Positions 9,335 through 20,038 of a stretch of DNA of 64,000 nt are shown here, in pieces. The notes under the pieces were generated by a model. It was not told the origin of the DNA, did not search any database, and saw only the letters and a list, made by a program, of their open reading frames with translations. Position numbers and translations under genes: made by a program. Each line of letters begins with the position of its first letter. Position 1 is the first letter of the stretch. Source of the stretch: Sepioteuthis lessoniana (taxonomy: Eukaryota > Mollusca > Cephalopoda > Myopsida > Loliginidae); the NCBI GenBank assembly GCA_963585895.1, contig OY757939.1:55073052-55137051 (forward strand), given 5' to 3'.

Positions 9335-10215
9335 CAAGGTGCATATAAGTTTCTAGACTTTTCTCGTATGGGCATTTAATATGGTCGTAGACGCTTGAAA
9401 AGTCAGTATGTTATTGCTATACATCTTATGAGATGACTGACTAATTTTTACGATTTCAGATTTAAATGAACAACTACAGTAGCAATTGGAATACACCCTA
9501 CTAAAGCCTGATTGTCACAACTGGGGAATTTCAAAAATGCTATCTGACACTTTAGAAGAATGATATGCAATAAAATTCTGTTTTAAACTTGGAAAAAAAT
9601 GCCACAGAAATGTATGGAATGCTTCAGACTGCTTTTCGACCATCTTGCATAAATTGAGCATGAGTTTTTGAGTGGCATAAGAGATTCAAGGAAGGCAGGG
9701 AGTCTGTGGGGGATGATTAGAGGTGTGAGAGGAGTAAGGAAGTCAATACACCAGAGTTGATTGGCCAATGGATTAGAGTAAGGGTTACTATGTTGAGGTT
9801 TTAAGGGAGTTCAGGAAGAGATTCTGTTGGAAGAGGCCAGCACTCTTCAAATCGGGTCAGTGGCATTTCCACCAGGACAATACACTAGTCCACAACTCTA
9901 TCCTTGTCACAGACTATTTGACCAAGATGGGCATCAAGACAGTTCCTCATCCTCCCTATAGTCGAGACCTTGCTCCCTGTGACTCTTGGTTATTCTCTAA
10001 GCTCAGAGGCTGTTATTATGAGACAATTGAGGAGATGAAAGAGGCTGTGACAAAGGTCATTGACATGCTCACACAAGAGGACTTCCATGGGGCCTCCCAG
10101 AAGTTGTTGGAATGGTACAACAAGTGCCTTGCACCAAGAGGAGATTACTTCAAAGTGGACTATCAATAAAAGTGCCCATACGAAAAAAGTCTGGAAACTT
10201 ATCGTATGCACCTCA
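9335..10215 (+). mobile_element. Mariner M2 (DD34D type), internally deleted, nested in LINE X
   Basis: TA-flanked inverted repeats with AAGGTGCATATAAGTTTC (left) and complementary GAAACTTATCGTATGCACC (right). Coding remnants: EWHKRFKEGRE-like at about 9665, then after the deletion junction (9770-9790) a frame-shifted HQDN-like catalytic segment (about 9850-9900) and PHPPYSRDLAPCD to GDYF (9940-10165). Same internal deletion as M1 and M4. Confidence 0.85.
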
Positions 10216-10410
10216 TATATTTTTGAAACAAATTGCCCAATCAGATAAAAAAAAGCAATAGTGTAAAAAAAATTTAAGATTAAATTGAATGATTTCAGAA
10301 AAAATCGTGAGAAAAAGAATTCAAAAGATCATTTTTGAGAATTTGATTTGTATATAAATATTGTATTAATAGTGTATATTGTCTGGGCAAAGATTCTTTT
10401 TTTTTTTAAT

Positions 10411-10619
10411 GGTTGATATGAGAAGATAGTAAAAACCAGAGATGGCCATAATAAACAAACAAACAAACAGTAGTAGTAGTAGTAGTAGACAATGATGATG
10501 ATAGAACAGAACTTGAGTCAAACAACTAGAAACCATCAGGCAAATATTGTAAAAAAATTGATCAAACCCAATATACAGATTGTGTGAACAAAAAACTGAA
10601 TCAATTGACAACTTAGTGT
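10411..10619. repeat. Short (AAAC)n and (AGT)n tracts
   Basis: AAACAAACAAACAAAC at 10455 and six AGT units at 10470-10488. Nothing else recognised. Confidence 0.6.
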
Positions 10620-10752
10620 CTACTTTCTCAATCCTAACACCAACAGAATATCAAGAAAACCATGATAGAATAGGATATTATATTCATTAGAAAGTAGGTA
10701 ATTACTATGAAATATTGGATTGTGAAAAATGGTATAAACACTAACAATAATA

Positions 10753-11046
10753 TGGAGGTGCCCATGGTGTAATGGTTATCGTCGTAGGAAATGGACACGG
10801 CAACACAAGTTCAAATCCTCGACAAGACTGATTGCATTTCACATAGCACTAATACCCTTAGGAAAGGTATGAATCCGATTATTCTCCCTCCAGCTATGGG
10901 TAAATAGTAGGGCAGACTCGGTTCTTCAGCCTTGGTGAGGCAACTAGTCTAGGAAAAGGAAAACTCTGAATTCAAACCTGTTAAACTCCGCTTAAAAAAT
11001 TGACCTTGTGTCATATCCTGCCCGAGTGGAGGGGTTGGTAAATATG
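10753..11046 (+). mobile_element. SINE-A with 19-bp TSD, nested in LINE Z1
   Basis: Full element from ATGGAGGTGCCCATGG to GGTTGGTAAATATG. The target ATAAACACTAACAATAATA occurs exactly at 10734-10752 and 11047-11065. Confidence 0.9.
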
Positions 11047-11262
11047 ATAAACACTAACAATAATAGAAGACGAAAGAGCTACTATTCTATGGGACTTTGC
11101 TATCCAAATTAATAGAAAAATAAAGGAAAATAAATCAGATATAGTGATTAAGAACGACAAAAAGGAAATATGCCTTCTAACTTATATGTCAGTGCCAACA
11201 GATAATAACATATCAGTCAAAAAATATAATAAGTAAATACAAAAAATGTGACACCTTAAAAC

Positions 11263-11742
11263 TGTAACATATTGACCTTCGACCCAGCCGTCAATCGAGA
11301 AACAGGTGCATCTGGTCGAAGATATCACCTTGACATGTGGACAGGTTGAATTTGGTGCAGATGCGACACCCACAAGAAGCAGGTGGGTGTCAAATAATTA
11401 TATAACCCGGTGTCACAGAGAGTTTGAGTTAGTTGGAGTCAGTTAGTTGAAGTTCGAGTTGCAGTTCAAGGCAGTGAGAACCAGCTTGGGCTCTCAGGAC
11501 CCCTGGTTGAGCAGCCCAGCAGAGTGAGAAAGAAGTGCTGCTATAGTCAGAGAAACTTGGGGTCAATATGTTGCAGTCTGTTCAGTCTCCAACTCACCTC
11601 TCACACACAACCCTTTCGCAACCATTTCAAATAAAGTGTGAGAGGTATATTTTACTAAAGAAGTGTGTTCGTTCGTTCATTATTGTTGATTATGTTTCCG
11701 CATATATATGTATACGTATAGTTGTATCACCGCTATACAACA
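11263..11742 (+). mobile_element. Solo LTR L1 (480 bp), 4-bp TSD
   Basis: Starts TGTAACATATTGACC and ends CGCTATACAACA (TG...CA), flanked by AAAC at 11259-11262 and 11743-11746. Contains a TATA box (11399-11405) followed by a GTCACAGAGAG initiator-like region and a polyadenylation signal AATAAA at 11630. Removing it restores the reading of LINE Z1. No internal region is present, so it arose by LTR-LTR recombination. Confidence 0.85.
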
Positions 11743-12147
11743 AAACTACCACTGTGCCAGTAATAGTGATAGTCCTCGGTATGATCAAGAAAGGAACACA
11801 TAAACACATTGACAAGATACCTGGCAATCCTAGTCTATATAAAATACAAAAAATTGCACTTTGCAGAATTGCTCATCTCTTTAGGAAAGTACTGTCAATG
11901 TGACTGAAAAATATCACCCAAAAGAGGCAGCAAAAAGTATAAATACATTGAATGGATATAATCACTACTTTCCCTCATCCTAAGTCTTAGGTAAAAACTT
12001 AGTGAAGGATTGTAAGAAATTGAAAAAAGAAATGAAAATTGAAAAATAATAATAATAATGATAATAATAATTTAACTGTATGCAAGTCATTTGCCTTAAG
12101 AAAAATAATTTGAAAAGCTACAGTCGTTTATAAGAAATTATTATTAG

Positions 12148-13013
12148 GTTTGGTTTGTTGGGTTTTATGGCATATCAACCTTTGTAGTGGAGGTGCCCGT
12201 GGTGTAGTCGTTATCGTCATAGGAAATGGACACGGCAACACAAGTTCAAATCCTGGACCTGACTGATTGCATTTTACATAGCACTAATACCCTTGGGAAA
12301 GGTATGAATCCAATTATTCTCCCTCCAGCTATGGGTAAATAGTAGGACAGACTGGGTTCTTCAGCCTTGGTGAGGCAACTAGTCTAGGAGAAGGAAAACT
12401 CTGAATTCAAACCTGTTAAACTCCGCTTAAAAATTGACTTTGTGTCATATCCTGCCCGAGCGGAGGGGTTGGTAAATAGTATCAACCTTTGTAGGTTATT
12501 TAATGCCAAATCCAATTTTATGTAAATAATCTGTTCTATTTAAAACAATTCAGTTTAGCATAAGTACACAGTTTAATGGTCAAAAACATTTCCATTTCTA
12601 ACTATTCAAGCAGTTGTATGTAACAATTCAGTTAAGTGTAAATACAGTTTTAATGTCGAAAAACAGTTCTATTTGAAATAATTCAGTTAAGCATAAGCAC
12701 GCAGTTTAAATGTAAGTACAGTTTAATTGTAAAAGTCATTTCTATTTCAAACTATTCAGTTTTACTCAAACAATTCATTTTAGCATAAGTATGCTGTTAA
12801 TTCTATTTAACCCATAGATAGGACCCTTATCAGGTGCTACCACTCCGGGCCAGAGTGGACCTGAGAGCAATGGCAATGAAGGGGTACTCCACATTCCCCA
12901 AAGCTCCAGCATTGCTGGAACCTCACCATCAGATTGTTTAGTGTCATATGCAGGACACTCGTTGGGGAGGGGGTCTTACCCCTCTGCAGAGGTGCAGTCA
13001 GTGTATTCTACAA
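12148..13013 (-). mobile_element. Composite retroposon with 13-bp TSD, carrying a SINE-A
   Basis: Hairpin tail at left (12148-12172 and 12495-12515, split by SINE-A), a long run of subrepeats (CAATTCAGTTTAGCATAAGT and similar, 12530-12800), head 12815-13013. AAATTATTATTAG is duplicated exactly at 12135-12147 and 13014-13026. The first bases of the head are missing, so the copy is 5'-truncated. Confidence 0.85.
12188..12479 (+). mobile_element. SINE-A with 15-bp TSD inside the hairpin tail
   Basis: TATCAACCTTTGTAG is duplicated exactly at 12173-12187 and 12480-12494. The element is complete from the A-box region to GGTTGGTAAATAG. Confidence 0.9.
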
Positions 13014-13130
13014 AAATTATTATTAGTTGCTAGAAATCATATAATTGCTTGCAAATTATCAGAATACGTGTAATCATATAACTGTGCAAAATAGTTACTT
13101 GAAACCATATACTTGTGAATAAATCATTAG

Positions 13131-13371
13131 TATCCATTGGCATAATGGTTTGAGTGTTTGCCAATGGTCCAGGAGACTAGGGTTCAATCCCATTCCAAAG
13201 ACTTAAAAACTAGTACTTGATGCCTCCTAGCTTTGCAATCAGCATTATAAGGTACATATCAAGAGTAAATGGAGCAATCCAGAGAAAGGAATTGCACCCT
13301 ACCCTACACCTCAGTGTTGTTATTGAAAAGGGAGCCTTCAGGTTGCCCTCAATTATGGTCAGCCAACTTAC
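13131..13371 (+). mobile_element. SINE-C
   Basis: Head CATTGGCATAATGGTTTGAG, B box GGTTCAATCCC, body AAGAGTAAATGGAGCAATCC, end near GTCAGCCAACTTA. A 15-bp deletion removes the segment after the B box. Positions 13027-13130 are degenerate subrepeats. Confidence 0.75.
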
Positions 13372-13810
13372 TAGATAGGAATATTTGAAACCATACAACA
13401 ATATGTAAATTTGTATTAGATTGGAATACTTGATAGCATACAAATGTGTGCAAATTATTTGCATTAGATAGGAATACTTGAAACCATACAACAATATGTA
13501 AATTTGTATTAGATTGGAATACTTGATAGCATACAAATGTGTGCAAATTATTTGCATTAGATAGGAATACTTGAAACCATACAACAATATGTAAATTTGT
13601 ATTAGATTGGAATACTTGATAGCATACAAATGTGTGCAAATTATTTGCATTAGATAGGAATACTTGAAACCATACAACAATATGTAAATTTGTATTAGAT
13701 TGGAATACTTGATAGCATACAAATGTGTGCAAATTATTTGCATTAGATAGGAATACTTGAAACCATACAACAATATGTAAATTTGTATTAGATTGAAATA
13801 CTTGATATCA
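13372..13810. repeat. 93-bp tandem array, about 4.7 copies
   Basis: TTAGATAGGAATACTTGAAA recurs at 13372, 13465, 13558, 13651 and 13744, a constant 93-bp spacing with almost no divergence. Each unit is two related 46-bp halves (GAAACCATACAAC half and GATAGCATACAAA half). The half-unit matches the degenerate subrepeats in the composite retroposon. A 187-codon open frame across this block on the minus strand is a by-product of 93 being divisible by 3. Confidence 0.9.
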
Positions 13811-14060
13811 TATAACTGAGAACAAACAAATGATTATAGACAAATATAAAAAAAGTCCTGTGGAATATTGAAAATATAGTTATGATTACAATTATTCGAA
13901 TGTTTGGTGGTTGAGAAGATATCTAATTAATGCCCATAGACCAAGGATTGATATTAGCATTATTATATCCATGATATACTAACACATAACACAGTGAAAG
14001 GAGAGACAATATAAACTCAGTTACACATACAAGAACATTTAACTGTTTATAAGTATAATA

Positions 14061-14356
14061 TATGAGAGGTGCCCGTGGTGTAATGGTTATTGTTGTTGGA
14101 AATGAACACGGCGACACGAGTTCAAATCCTGGACGAGACAGATTGTATTTCACATAGCACTAATACCCTTGGGAAAGGTATGAATCCAATTATTCTCCCT
14201 CCAGCTATGAGTAAATAGTATGGCAGACTGATTTCTTCAGCCTTGGTAAGACAACTAGTCTAGGAGAAGGAAAACTCTGAATTCAAACCTGTTGAACTCC
14301 GCTTAAAAATTGACCTTGTGTCATATCCTGCCCGAGCGGAGGGGTTGGTAAATATG
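14061..14356 (+). mobile_element. SINE-A with 12-bp TSD
   Basis: ATAAGTATAATA is duplicated at 14049-14060 and 14357-14368. Complete element. Positions 13811-14048 hold nothing recognised. Confidence 0.85.
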
Positions 14357-14394
14357 ATAAGTATAATAGATGCACAAGTAGTACCAAAATACCA

Positions 14395-14655
14395 GACATT
14401 TGCATAATGGTTCGAGTGTTTGCCAATGGCCCGGGAGACCTGGGTTCAATCCCAAGTCGAGTCATACCTAAGACTCAAAAAATGGTACTTGATGCCATCT
14501 TGCTTAACACTCAGCATTATAAGGTAAGGATCAAGGGTAAAGTGGAGCAATCCAGGGAAAGGAATAGTGCCCTCCCCTACACCTTGGTGTAGTAGCTATC
14601 GAAAAGGGAGCCTTTGGGTCACCCTCGACCACGGTCGCCAACTTTACTTTTTTTT
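14395..14655 (+). mobile_element. SINE-C, near full length
   Basis: Head TTTGCATAATGGTTCGAGTG, B box GGTTCAATCCC (14451), GGATCAAGGGTAAAGTGG body, end CGCCAACTTTACTTTTTT. Confidence 0.85.
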
Positions 14656-15404
14656 ACTTAGTACCAAAATAAAGAATACACCAACATGTCTCACGATAAA
14701 ATTATACTCATACTGTTTCCTAAATGCACTTCATGTAAAAGAGGTAAAAAGTGAGAAATGGCTTACTTAACAAGTGTGGGTAATATAGCTATGAGGTTTT
14801 ACTGTTCCTTAGCAAAAGAAAGAAATATTTTTACTGTTCAAAGGACAGAGGCAAAAAGAGGTTGAGATGGGGTTTCCTCCGAACAGACATTCCAATTCTC
14901 TAAGTGAAATAATTATTTATTGTGTCTCTACATAAACATTTTGAAATGAATCAAATTTCAGTATTAGATTACCCATAAGGAATTGATATGCCATAAAACA
15001 AATAAATCAAACTGACACATGGAGTTTTGAATCAACAAACAATTACCTCTTTTTTTACACCATCACCTGATCCTAAACAATTTCAAACTTTAAACAAAAT
15101 TCTTAGAACCCAAACAGCTGGTATTTGTACTGCTACCAAGAAATACATATATACTCTGGTGAGCTGAATTCTGGTTGAGGAATCCATTTTTCTACATCAC
15201 TGTTATCTATTACACTATTATTTAACAGCCAATAAAGCAACAAAAAAATGATTACATTTTCAGTTATTTATCAGTCCTAAGTCCACAGTGGAGTAAGGCC
15301 CATAATATTTCTTTTAAAATAAAAGAAAGAAAAAACATTTCTTTTAAAATAAACAGAGGAACAAAGATTGCTTTTAAAACAAATGGAGGAAAAAAGAAAA
15401 AAAA
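14656..15404. other. No gene recognised
   Basis: AT-rich. A faint hairpin-tail remnant (TTGATATGCCATAAAACA at 14984) is the only identifiable piece. Confidence 0.5.
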
Positions 15405-15745
15405 ATTTCTTTCTTTTCTCATTTTTTCTTTTTCTTTCTTTTTTCTCTCTTATTTTCTTTCCTTTTTCTTTTTTCTTTCATTTTTCTTCTCTCTCTTTTT
15501 ACTTTTCTTTTCTCTCTTTTTCCTTCCTTTTTTCTTTCCATTTTCTTTTTTCTTTCTGCTTTCTTTTATTTTTTTCCTCTTTCTTTTCTCTTTTTTCTAA
15601 TCCTCTTCTTTTTTTCTTTTCTTTGTTTCTTCTTTTACTTTTTCATTTTTCTTTTCTTCCTCTTTTTTCTTTTCTGATTTCCTTTTCTTTGAAAAAAAAG
15701 AAAAGAAAAATTTAAGGAAAAAAGAAATTAAGAAAAGAAAAATAA
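15405..15745. repeat. Homopyrimidine tract followed by a purine tract
   Basis: 15405-15690 is almost entirely T and C (TTTCTTTTTTCTTTC-type), then 15690-15745 is almost entirely A and G. Long open frames here are low-complexity F/S/L artefacts. Confidence 0.9.
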
Positions 15746-15949
15746 CTTTTTTTCACTGGGTGTAATAATGAGTTTAATTTTCACTGGGTGTTGCATAATT
15801 CTGGCCATGACATATGTTTCAGACTGGCAAAGACTAAATTCTTAATTTTAGGAAGAAAAAACAATTGAGGTATGATCAACTACTAAAAAATTAAAATTGG
15901 ATAAATATTTTTTCATAAAAATATTTTATGAATAATGTTGCAGATTAAG

Positions 15950-16590
15950 AAAGTCTTATTCTATTTTTGTCTTTCCGTTCATCTTACACAACTTTAACAT
16001 TTTTAAATACTTTTTAAATAATCTTAAATACTTTTAAGTAATTTGATTACTTGTCAGACACTTTTTAGATAAATTTAGATCCTTTTAAATACTTCTTATA
16101 ACTAACATACTTTTTAGATACTTTAAAAATACTTTTTATACTTCAAATAATTTTTAATATTTTTGAATAGCTTTAAATACTTTTTATACTTTACATATGT
16201 TTTAGATACTATAAGATAATTTTAGATAGTTTTTATATTTTAAATACTTTTAGATATTCTTTTAAATAATTTCAAATACTTTTATACTTTAAATAGATTT
16301 TAGATACTTTTAAAATTATTTTAGATACTTTTTATTTTTTACATATTTTTTTGATACATTTTAGATAATGTTAAATATTTAAAAACAAAACAGATCTAAT
16401 TTTCTCTAGTAAGTTCCAATAGATGAGTCTTATTTTCATGAGACTATGGCATAATCACTCTTATTTGGAGCATGAGGCTGGGGCATGAAAATTTGTTTTG
16501 AAAGTCTTATTATATTTTTTTTTCTTTCTGTGCATCTTACACAACTTTAACATTTTTAAATACTTTTTAAATAATCTTAAATACTTTGAA
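15950..16590. repeat. 86-bp direct repeats flanking AT-rich short-period sequence
   Basis: AAGTCTTATT...CATCTTACACAACTTTAACA occurs at 15950-16034 and again at 16501-16587. Between them 16035-16380 is a degenerate repeat of TACTTTTTAGATACTTTAAA-like units, then about 120 bp of other sequence. To 16790 nothing further is recognised. Confidence 0.65.
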
Positions 16591-16881
16591 AAATAAATTA
16601 CAATTGTTTTTTTAAATTAAAAAACAAAATCCTCACAAATTCTGGTGTCAAATTTTGCTTTATTTTAAAGTCTCTTTTATCAAAATTTAAAAAAAAAATA
16701 AACGTGATAATAATATGATGGTGATCATCATCAGAATTTGTCCAAACAAAATGTATATTTACAGGAATCATTCATGTATGAGGGTCATTTATATGAGGGT
16801 CATTCAATAAATAGGGTTTTGTTCGATTGGGTTTGGTTTTATGGCATATGGTTATTTACTGCCAAATTGTCTTTATAGTTA

Positions 16882-17006
16882 GTATTATTCGGTCCAGTTA
16901 AACTGGAGTTGAGAGTAATTCCATCAGAATAAAAAAATCATTCAACATTGAACATTTAAATTTTCCTGGTAAAGAGCTCAATGTAACTGATATGACAGAG
17001 CAATAA
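16882..17006 (+). repeat. E-repeat core, copy 2
   Basis: Same start (GTATTATTCGGTCCAGTTAA) and end (CAGAGCAATA) as copies 1 and 3; an in-frame TAA and a shift break the open frame. Confidence 0.6.
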
Positions 17007-17138
17007 TTTCTTTAAGAAAAAAACAAAACTGGTCACATTAAAATAATAAATTTATTTCCATCCTGTTATGTGTTTTTGATATAAATCAAATAAATTTATA
17101 ATCCTAATGTGACCAGTTTTGTTTTTTTCTTAAAGAAA
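17007..17138. mobile_element. MITE with about 50-bp terminal inverted repeats
   Basis: Arm TTTCTTTAAGAAAAAAACAA through CTGGTCACATTA and AATAAATTTATTT at the left is matched in reverse complement at 17085-17138. The centre (17060-17080) reads CCTGTTATGTGTTTTTGATA. Related half-copy at 58047 and fused palindrome at 343. Confidence 0.75.
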
Positions 17139-17146
17139 AAAAAAAT

Positions 17147-17268
17147 GTATATATATATATATATATATATATCTTATAACAATGTTGGTTGTCACTAAAT
17201 AACTTTGTGGGTTTGTGTTGAACCAAGTGTAATATAATATGGAGAGTGCTCAATATCTAATATGTATC

Positions 17269-17300
<32 letters not shown>

Positions 17301-17301
17301 T
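17147..17301. repeat. (TA)n at 17147-17171 and (ATT)n at 17273-17301
   Basis: Two microsatellites bracketing about 100 bp of unassigned sequence. Confidence 0.9.
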
Positions 17302-17309
17302 ATCAAATA

Positions 17310-18605
17310 TATATGACTTGGTTTGGTTGACTTTTATGGTATATCAACCATCCTAGGTTATTTAGCACCAAATCATCTTTACACATATGTATAAAATATG
17401 ATTTGTAAACACACTTTGTTGATAACATTTTAAAATTATGTACATTTTCTTTTTTTTTAGTAGAGGAATTATATTGTGAATTGAATTACCATGACCAGAA
17501 AATCTGGCGAACACTTACACACAACATACTGGAAACACTGGACTGCTGTTTTGACCTTATTAGGTCTCATCAGCAGTGTATACTGTGATCTCCACCACTG
17601 GAGATCGAACCAGCGACCACAGATTCCAGAGCCCAAACTCTACTATGACTCGTTAATTTGGCATCACTTGTGTGCGATATGAACTGTTGGCTCAGTTGTA
17701 GAGTTTCGGCTCTGCAATCGGTGGTCGCTGGTTCGATCTCCAGCAGTGGAGATTACAGTATACACTGCTGATGAGACCTAATTTTTAAACTAGCCTGAGC
17801 TCACTTTTTTAAACAGTTAAATGGTTTCAAATATTTCTATCTAATACAAATATTTCTATTCACTATTAATCATTTGTTTGCACAAAGTTAAATAGTTTCA
17901 AGTATTTCTATGTAACAGCAATAATTTGACATCAATCTTTTGTGGATTTAAGATTTTAAGATTTGTGCATTTAAGTGGATATACATATAGAATTTTAAGC
18001 GAATATTCTGTTGGTAATTTCATTTTTAAATGAGTTAGAGCTAATTTGTTCAGATGCTAGTATTGCTATTGCTTCCTCACAGTTAAATGGTTTTACTTAT
18101 TTCTAGCTCACATTAATAATTCAGTTCAATACTAATCATTTGCTTGGAGACAGTGAAGTGGTTACAAGTTTTGCTATTTAACACTCATTATTTGATTCAA
18201 CTCTATTCATTTGTACATAGTCAAATGGTTCTAAATATTGTTATGTATCACTAACAATTCAGTTAGACATCAGTCATTTGTTTGCACACTGATAAATGGT
18301 CAAAGATTTCTATTTCTAACAATGCAATTTAACATAAATCATTCGTTTGCAAAAAGTTTAAAAGTCAGTTTTATTTCACCCATAGATAGGACCCTTTTCG
18401 GTGCGACCACTCCAGGTGAGAATGAACTTGGGAGCAATGGCAATGAAGCAGCACTCCATATTCCCCAAAGCTCCAAGGCTAGAACCTCACCATCAGATGG
18501 TTTAGTGTCATATTCAGGACACTCATTGGGGGAGTTTTACCCCTCTGCAGAGATGCAGTCTGTGTATTCTAATACCTCAGCTGACTGGGCTCAAAAAATA
18601 AGGGG
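17310..18605 (-). mobile_element. Composite retroposon inside N1
   Basis: Hairpin tail at 17318-17375 (GGTATATCAACC, GGTTATTTAGCACC), subrepeats 17815-18360 (TTAAATGGTTTCAAATATTT and similar), head 18380-18605 ending near CTGACTGGGC. An inverted SINE dimer at 17562-17779 interrupts it. A 141-codon open frame over the head is not a gene. Confidence 0.7.
17562..17779. repeat. Inverted tRNA-like dimer, 89-bp arms
   Basis: Arm 17562-17650 is the reverse complement of 17691-17779 with few mismatches, around a 40-bp spacer. Each arm contains a tRNA-like unit: A box TGGCTCAGTTGTAGAG (17688-17703) and B box GGTTCGATCTC (17731). The units face away from each other. No other copy was noticed in the window. 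Confidence 0.8.
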
Positions 18606-19754
18606 AATAGTGTCTGAGAAGTTGGCAATAGGAAGCACTGTTTACAGTTGCACTTTTTTATAGGAAATCAATAACCACAGGTCTTTTAGAAGATTATCAA
18701 CATCACTTTCTTTACTGCTGTGGCCAGAACTTTTTTTTAATGGAGAGTCAATGTATTTCCACTGTCTTTTCAACTTAGACTTGTTGCGGCAAACCCATGG
18801 CTAATGCATTTGTAAAAAATCTTTCACCAAAACACACTTCTCTATACACATCACACATTATTTTTGTAAATTCCACATATTTTTCACTCCTCAGCCACCA
18901 AAGATTTGATGACAGACCTCTGTTCAAGCCTGGATCTCTCTGCTTGATTTGCTGACATTTTGTGATATGGCCATCACCTTGCCAAATACGGGGGGGGACT
19001 CCACCTTCAATCCACTAAATGTTCCATGGAAATATCTTGGGATAACATGCAATAATTCACTATCCACCCATGTTGTGCTTTTAAAATCTGGACAATGAAA
19101 CAAAGTCAGAGTCATGTGGGGTGTTGACCCAGCGAATTTCACACTGAATTCTAGGGCTAAATTTAACTAGGAAAGTTCACTTTGATCCAGCCAGATAACC
19201 TTGAAGTGTCACCCTTTGTTTTCATTATTTTCTTTGTCACTGGAATAATTTGATCATTTTGAGAATTCCCTTTTCACCAAACGAATCATTGAGGTGTCAA
19301 TACTTTGTTTTCACAATTCTTCCAGTCACCGAATAATTCACCATGTTAACAATTTCCTTTGATAAAAACACATTGTACTTTTTTTCATAACAAACATTTT
19401 TCAATAGGATAAGCAACATGATTCTTTCTACACTGCCTGTAAAAAATCCATTATGCAATTAGACCTTCACAATGTATTTTCTTTAAAAATCCACATCAAC
19501 TTCTCCTTCCGGGTAATAGATCCCTCCTGAACAGTCTCTGCCCCTGCACACTGGGTTACAAATTTGAATAGCCTCAAAACAAATATTTTTGTGAGAGTAA
19601 AATAATTTTTGCTATAAACCAATTCTAAACAATGCAGAGTTTACATTTATGGGGGGGATTCTGAAAAAAATCATTTTTCTTTTTATCTAAAAATTTCCCC
19701 TATTTATTGAATGACACTTTTATTAACTACCTTTCTTTAACTTAGGTCTCAGAT

Positions 19755-19850
19755 ATGGAGGTATGCTTACTATAATGATTATCACATAGAAAAGGGATCC
19801 GATTTCAAATCCTGGACAAGGCTGCTTGCATTTCACTCTGCATCAATTGT
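19755..19850 (+). repeat. SINE-A, 5' fragment
   Basis: ATGGAGGTATGCTTACTATA, then TTTCAAATCCTGGACAAGGC and TTTGCATTTCAC-like sequence; truncated after 95 bp. Confidence 0.55.
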
Positions 19851-20038
19851 TGTATAATGGAGAAAGATGACAACGCTCGTATATAAAAAATTATCTGGTT
19901 CTTTTTTTTATAATTCAAAATAAACAGAGAATAGAGCAAAAGAGGGTTAAAGATATTTGAGCTACGCTTAGAGGGCTGAGAGGTATGGATATTTGGCGGA
20001 CCTCTTCTCCTTTGGATTAAACTCTTCCTAGTTATATA

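Larger units (their letters stand above)
8500..10410 (+). mobile_element. CR1/Jockey-like LINE relic X, 3' end, split twice
   Basis: Three pieces of one element: 8520-8596 (a PHIEYCTQ motif), 9040-9334 (RLEGIKRKMAKII, RLEKLELSTFLEKRREG) and 10216-10410 (C-terminal end and 3' UTR with GTATTAATAGTGTATATTG). The pieces align in order to relic Y on the opposite strand at 24415-23505, where they are contiguous except for another insertion. The gaps hold a composite retroposon (8597-9037) and mariner M2 (9335-10215). Confidence 0.75.
10620..12072 (+). mobile_element. LINE relic Z1, C-terminal region with (TAA)n tail, split twice
   Basis: In-order fragments of a non-LTR reverse-transcriptase C-terminal region: TPTEYQENHDRIGYYIH and CEKWYKH (10640-10740), ATILWDFAIQINRKIKENK (about 11070-11130), LLTYMSVPTDNNISVKKYNK (about 11180-11235), VIVLGMIKKGTHKHIDKIPG (about 11770-11830) and AHLFRKVLSM, followed by a 3' UTR and (AAT)n at 12045-12072. 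Comparable C-terminal segments are known in LINEs of many aquatic invertebrates and fish; that is recall, not a search. A SINE-A and a solo LTR interrupt it. Confidence 0.75.
16794..19720 (-). mobile_element. Old mariner-type element N1 carrying later insertions
   Basis: Inverted ends GGGTCATTCAATAAATAGGG (16797-16816) and its complement (19695-19715) lie next to TA dinucleotides. On the reverse strand 18960-18780 reads EQRSVIKSLVAEECK-like residues, resembling the N-terminal helix-turn-helix of mariner transposases, with frame breaks. The catalytic part is not seen; the left half is occupied by a composite retroposon, an E repeat and an inverted SINE dimer. Confidence 0.55.

Noticed and set aside
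9918..10169. Active mariner transposase gene
   Set aside because: Only the C-terminal third is open; the DNA-binding part and the first catalytic region are deleted or shifted.
13210..13773. 187-codon open frame on the minus strand
   Set aside because: It is the 93-bp tandem array read through; 93 is a multiple of 3, so the frame stays open by arithmetic.
15368..15715. 115-codon open frame rich in F, S and L
   Set aside because: Translation of the homopyrimidine tract; low complexity, no gene signals.
18238..18663. 141-codon open frame on the plus strand
   Set aside because: It spans subrepeats and the head of a composite retroposon read antisense; the equivalent region in other copies is not open.
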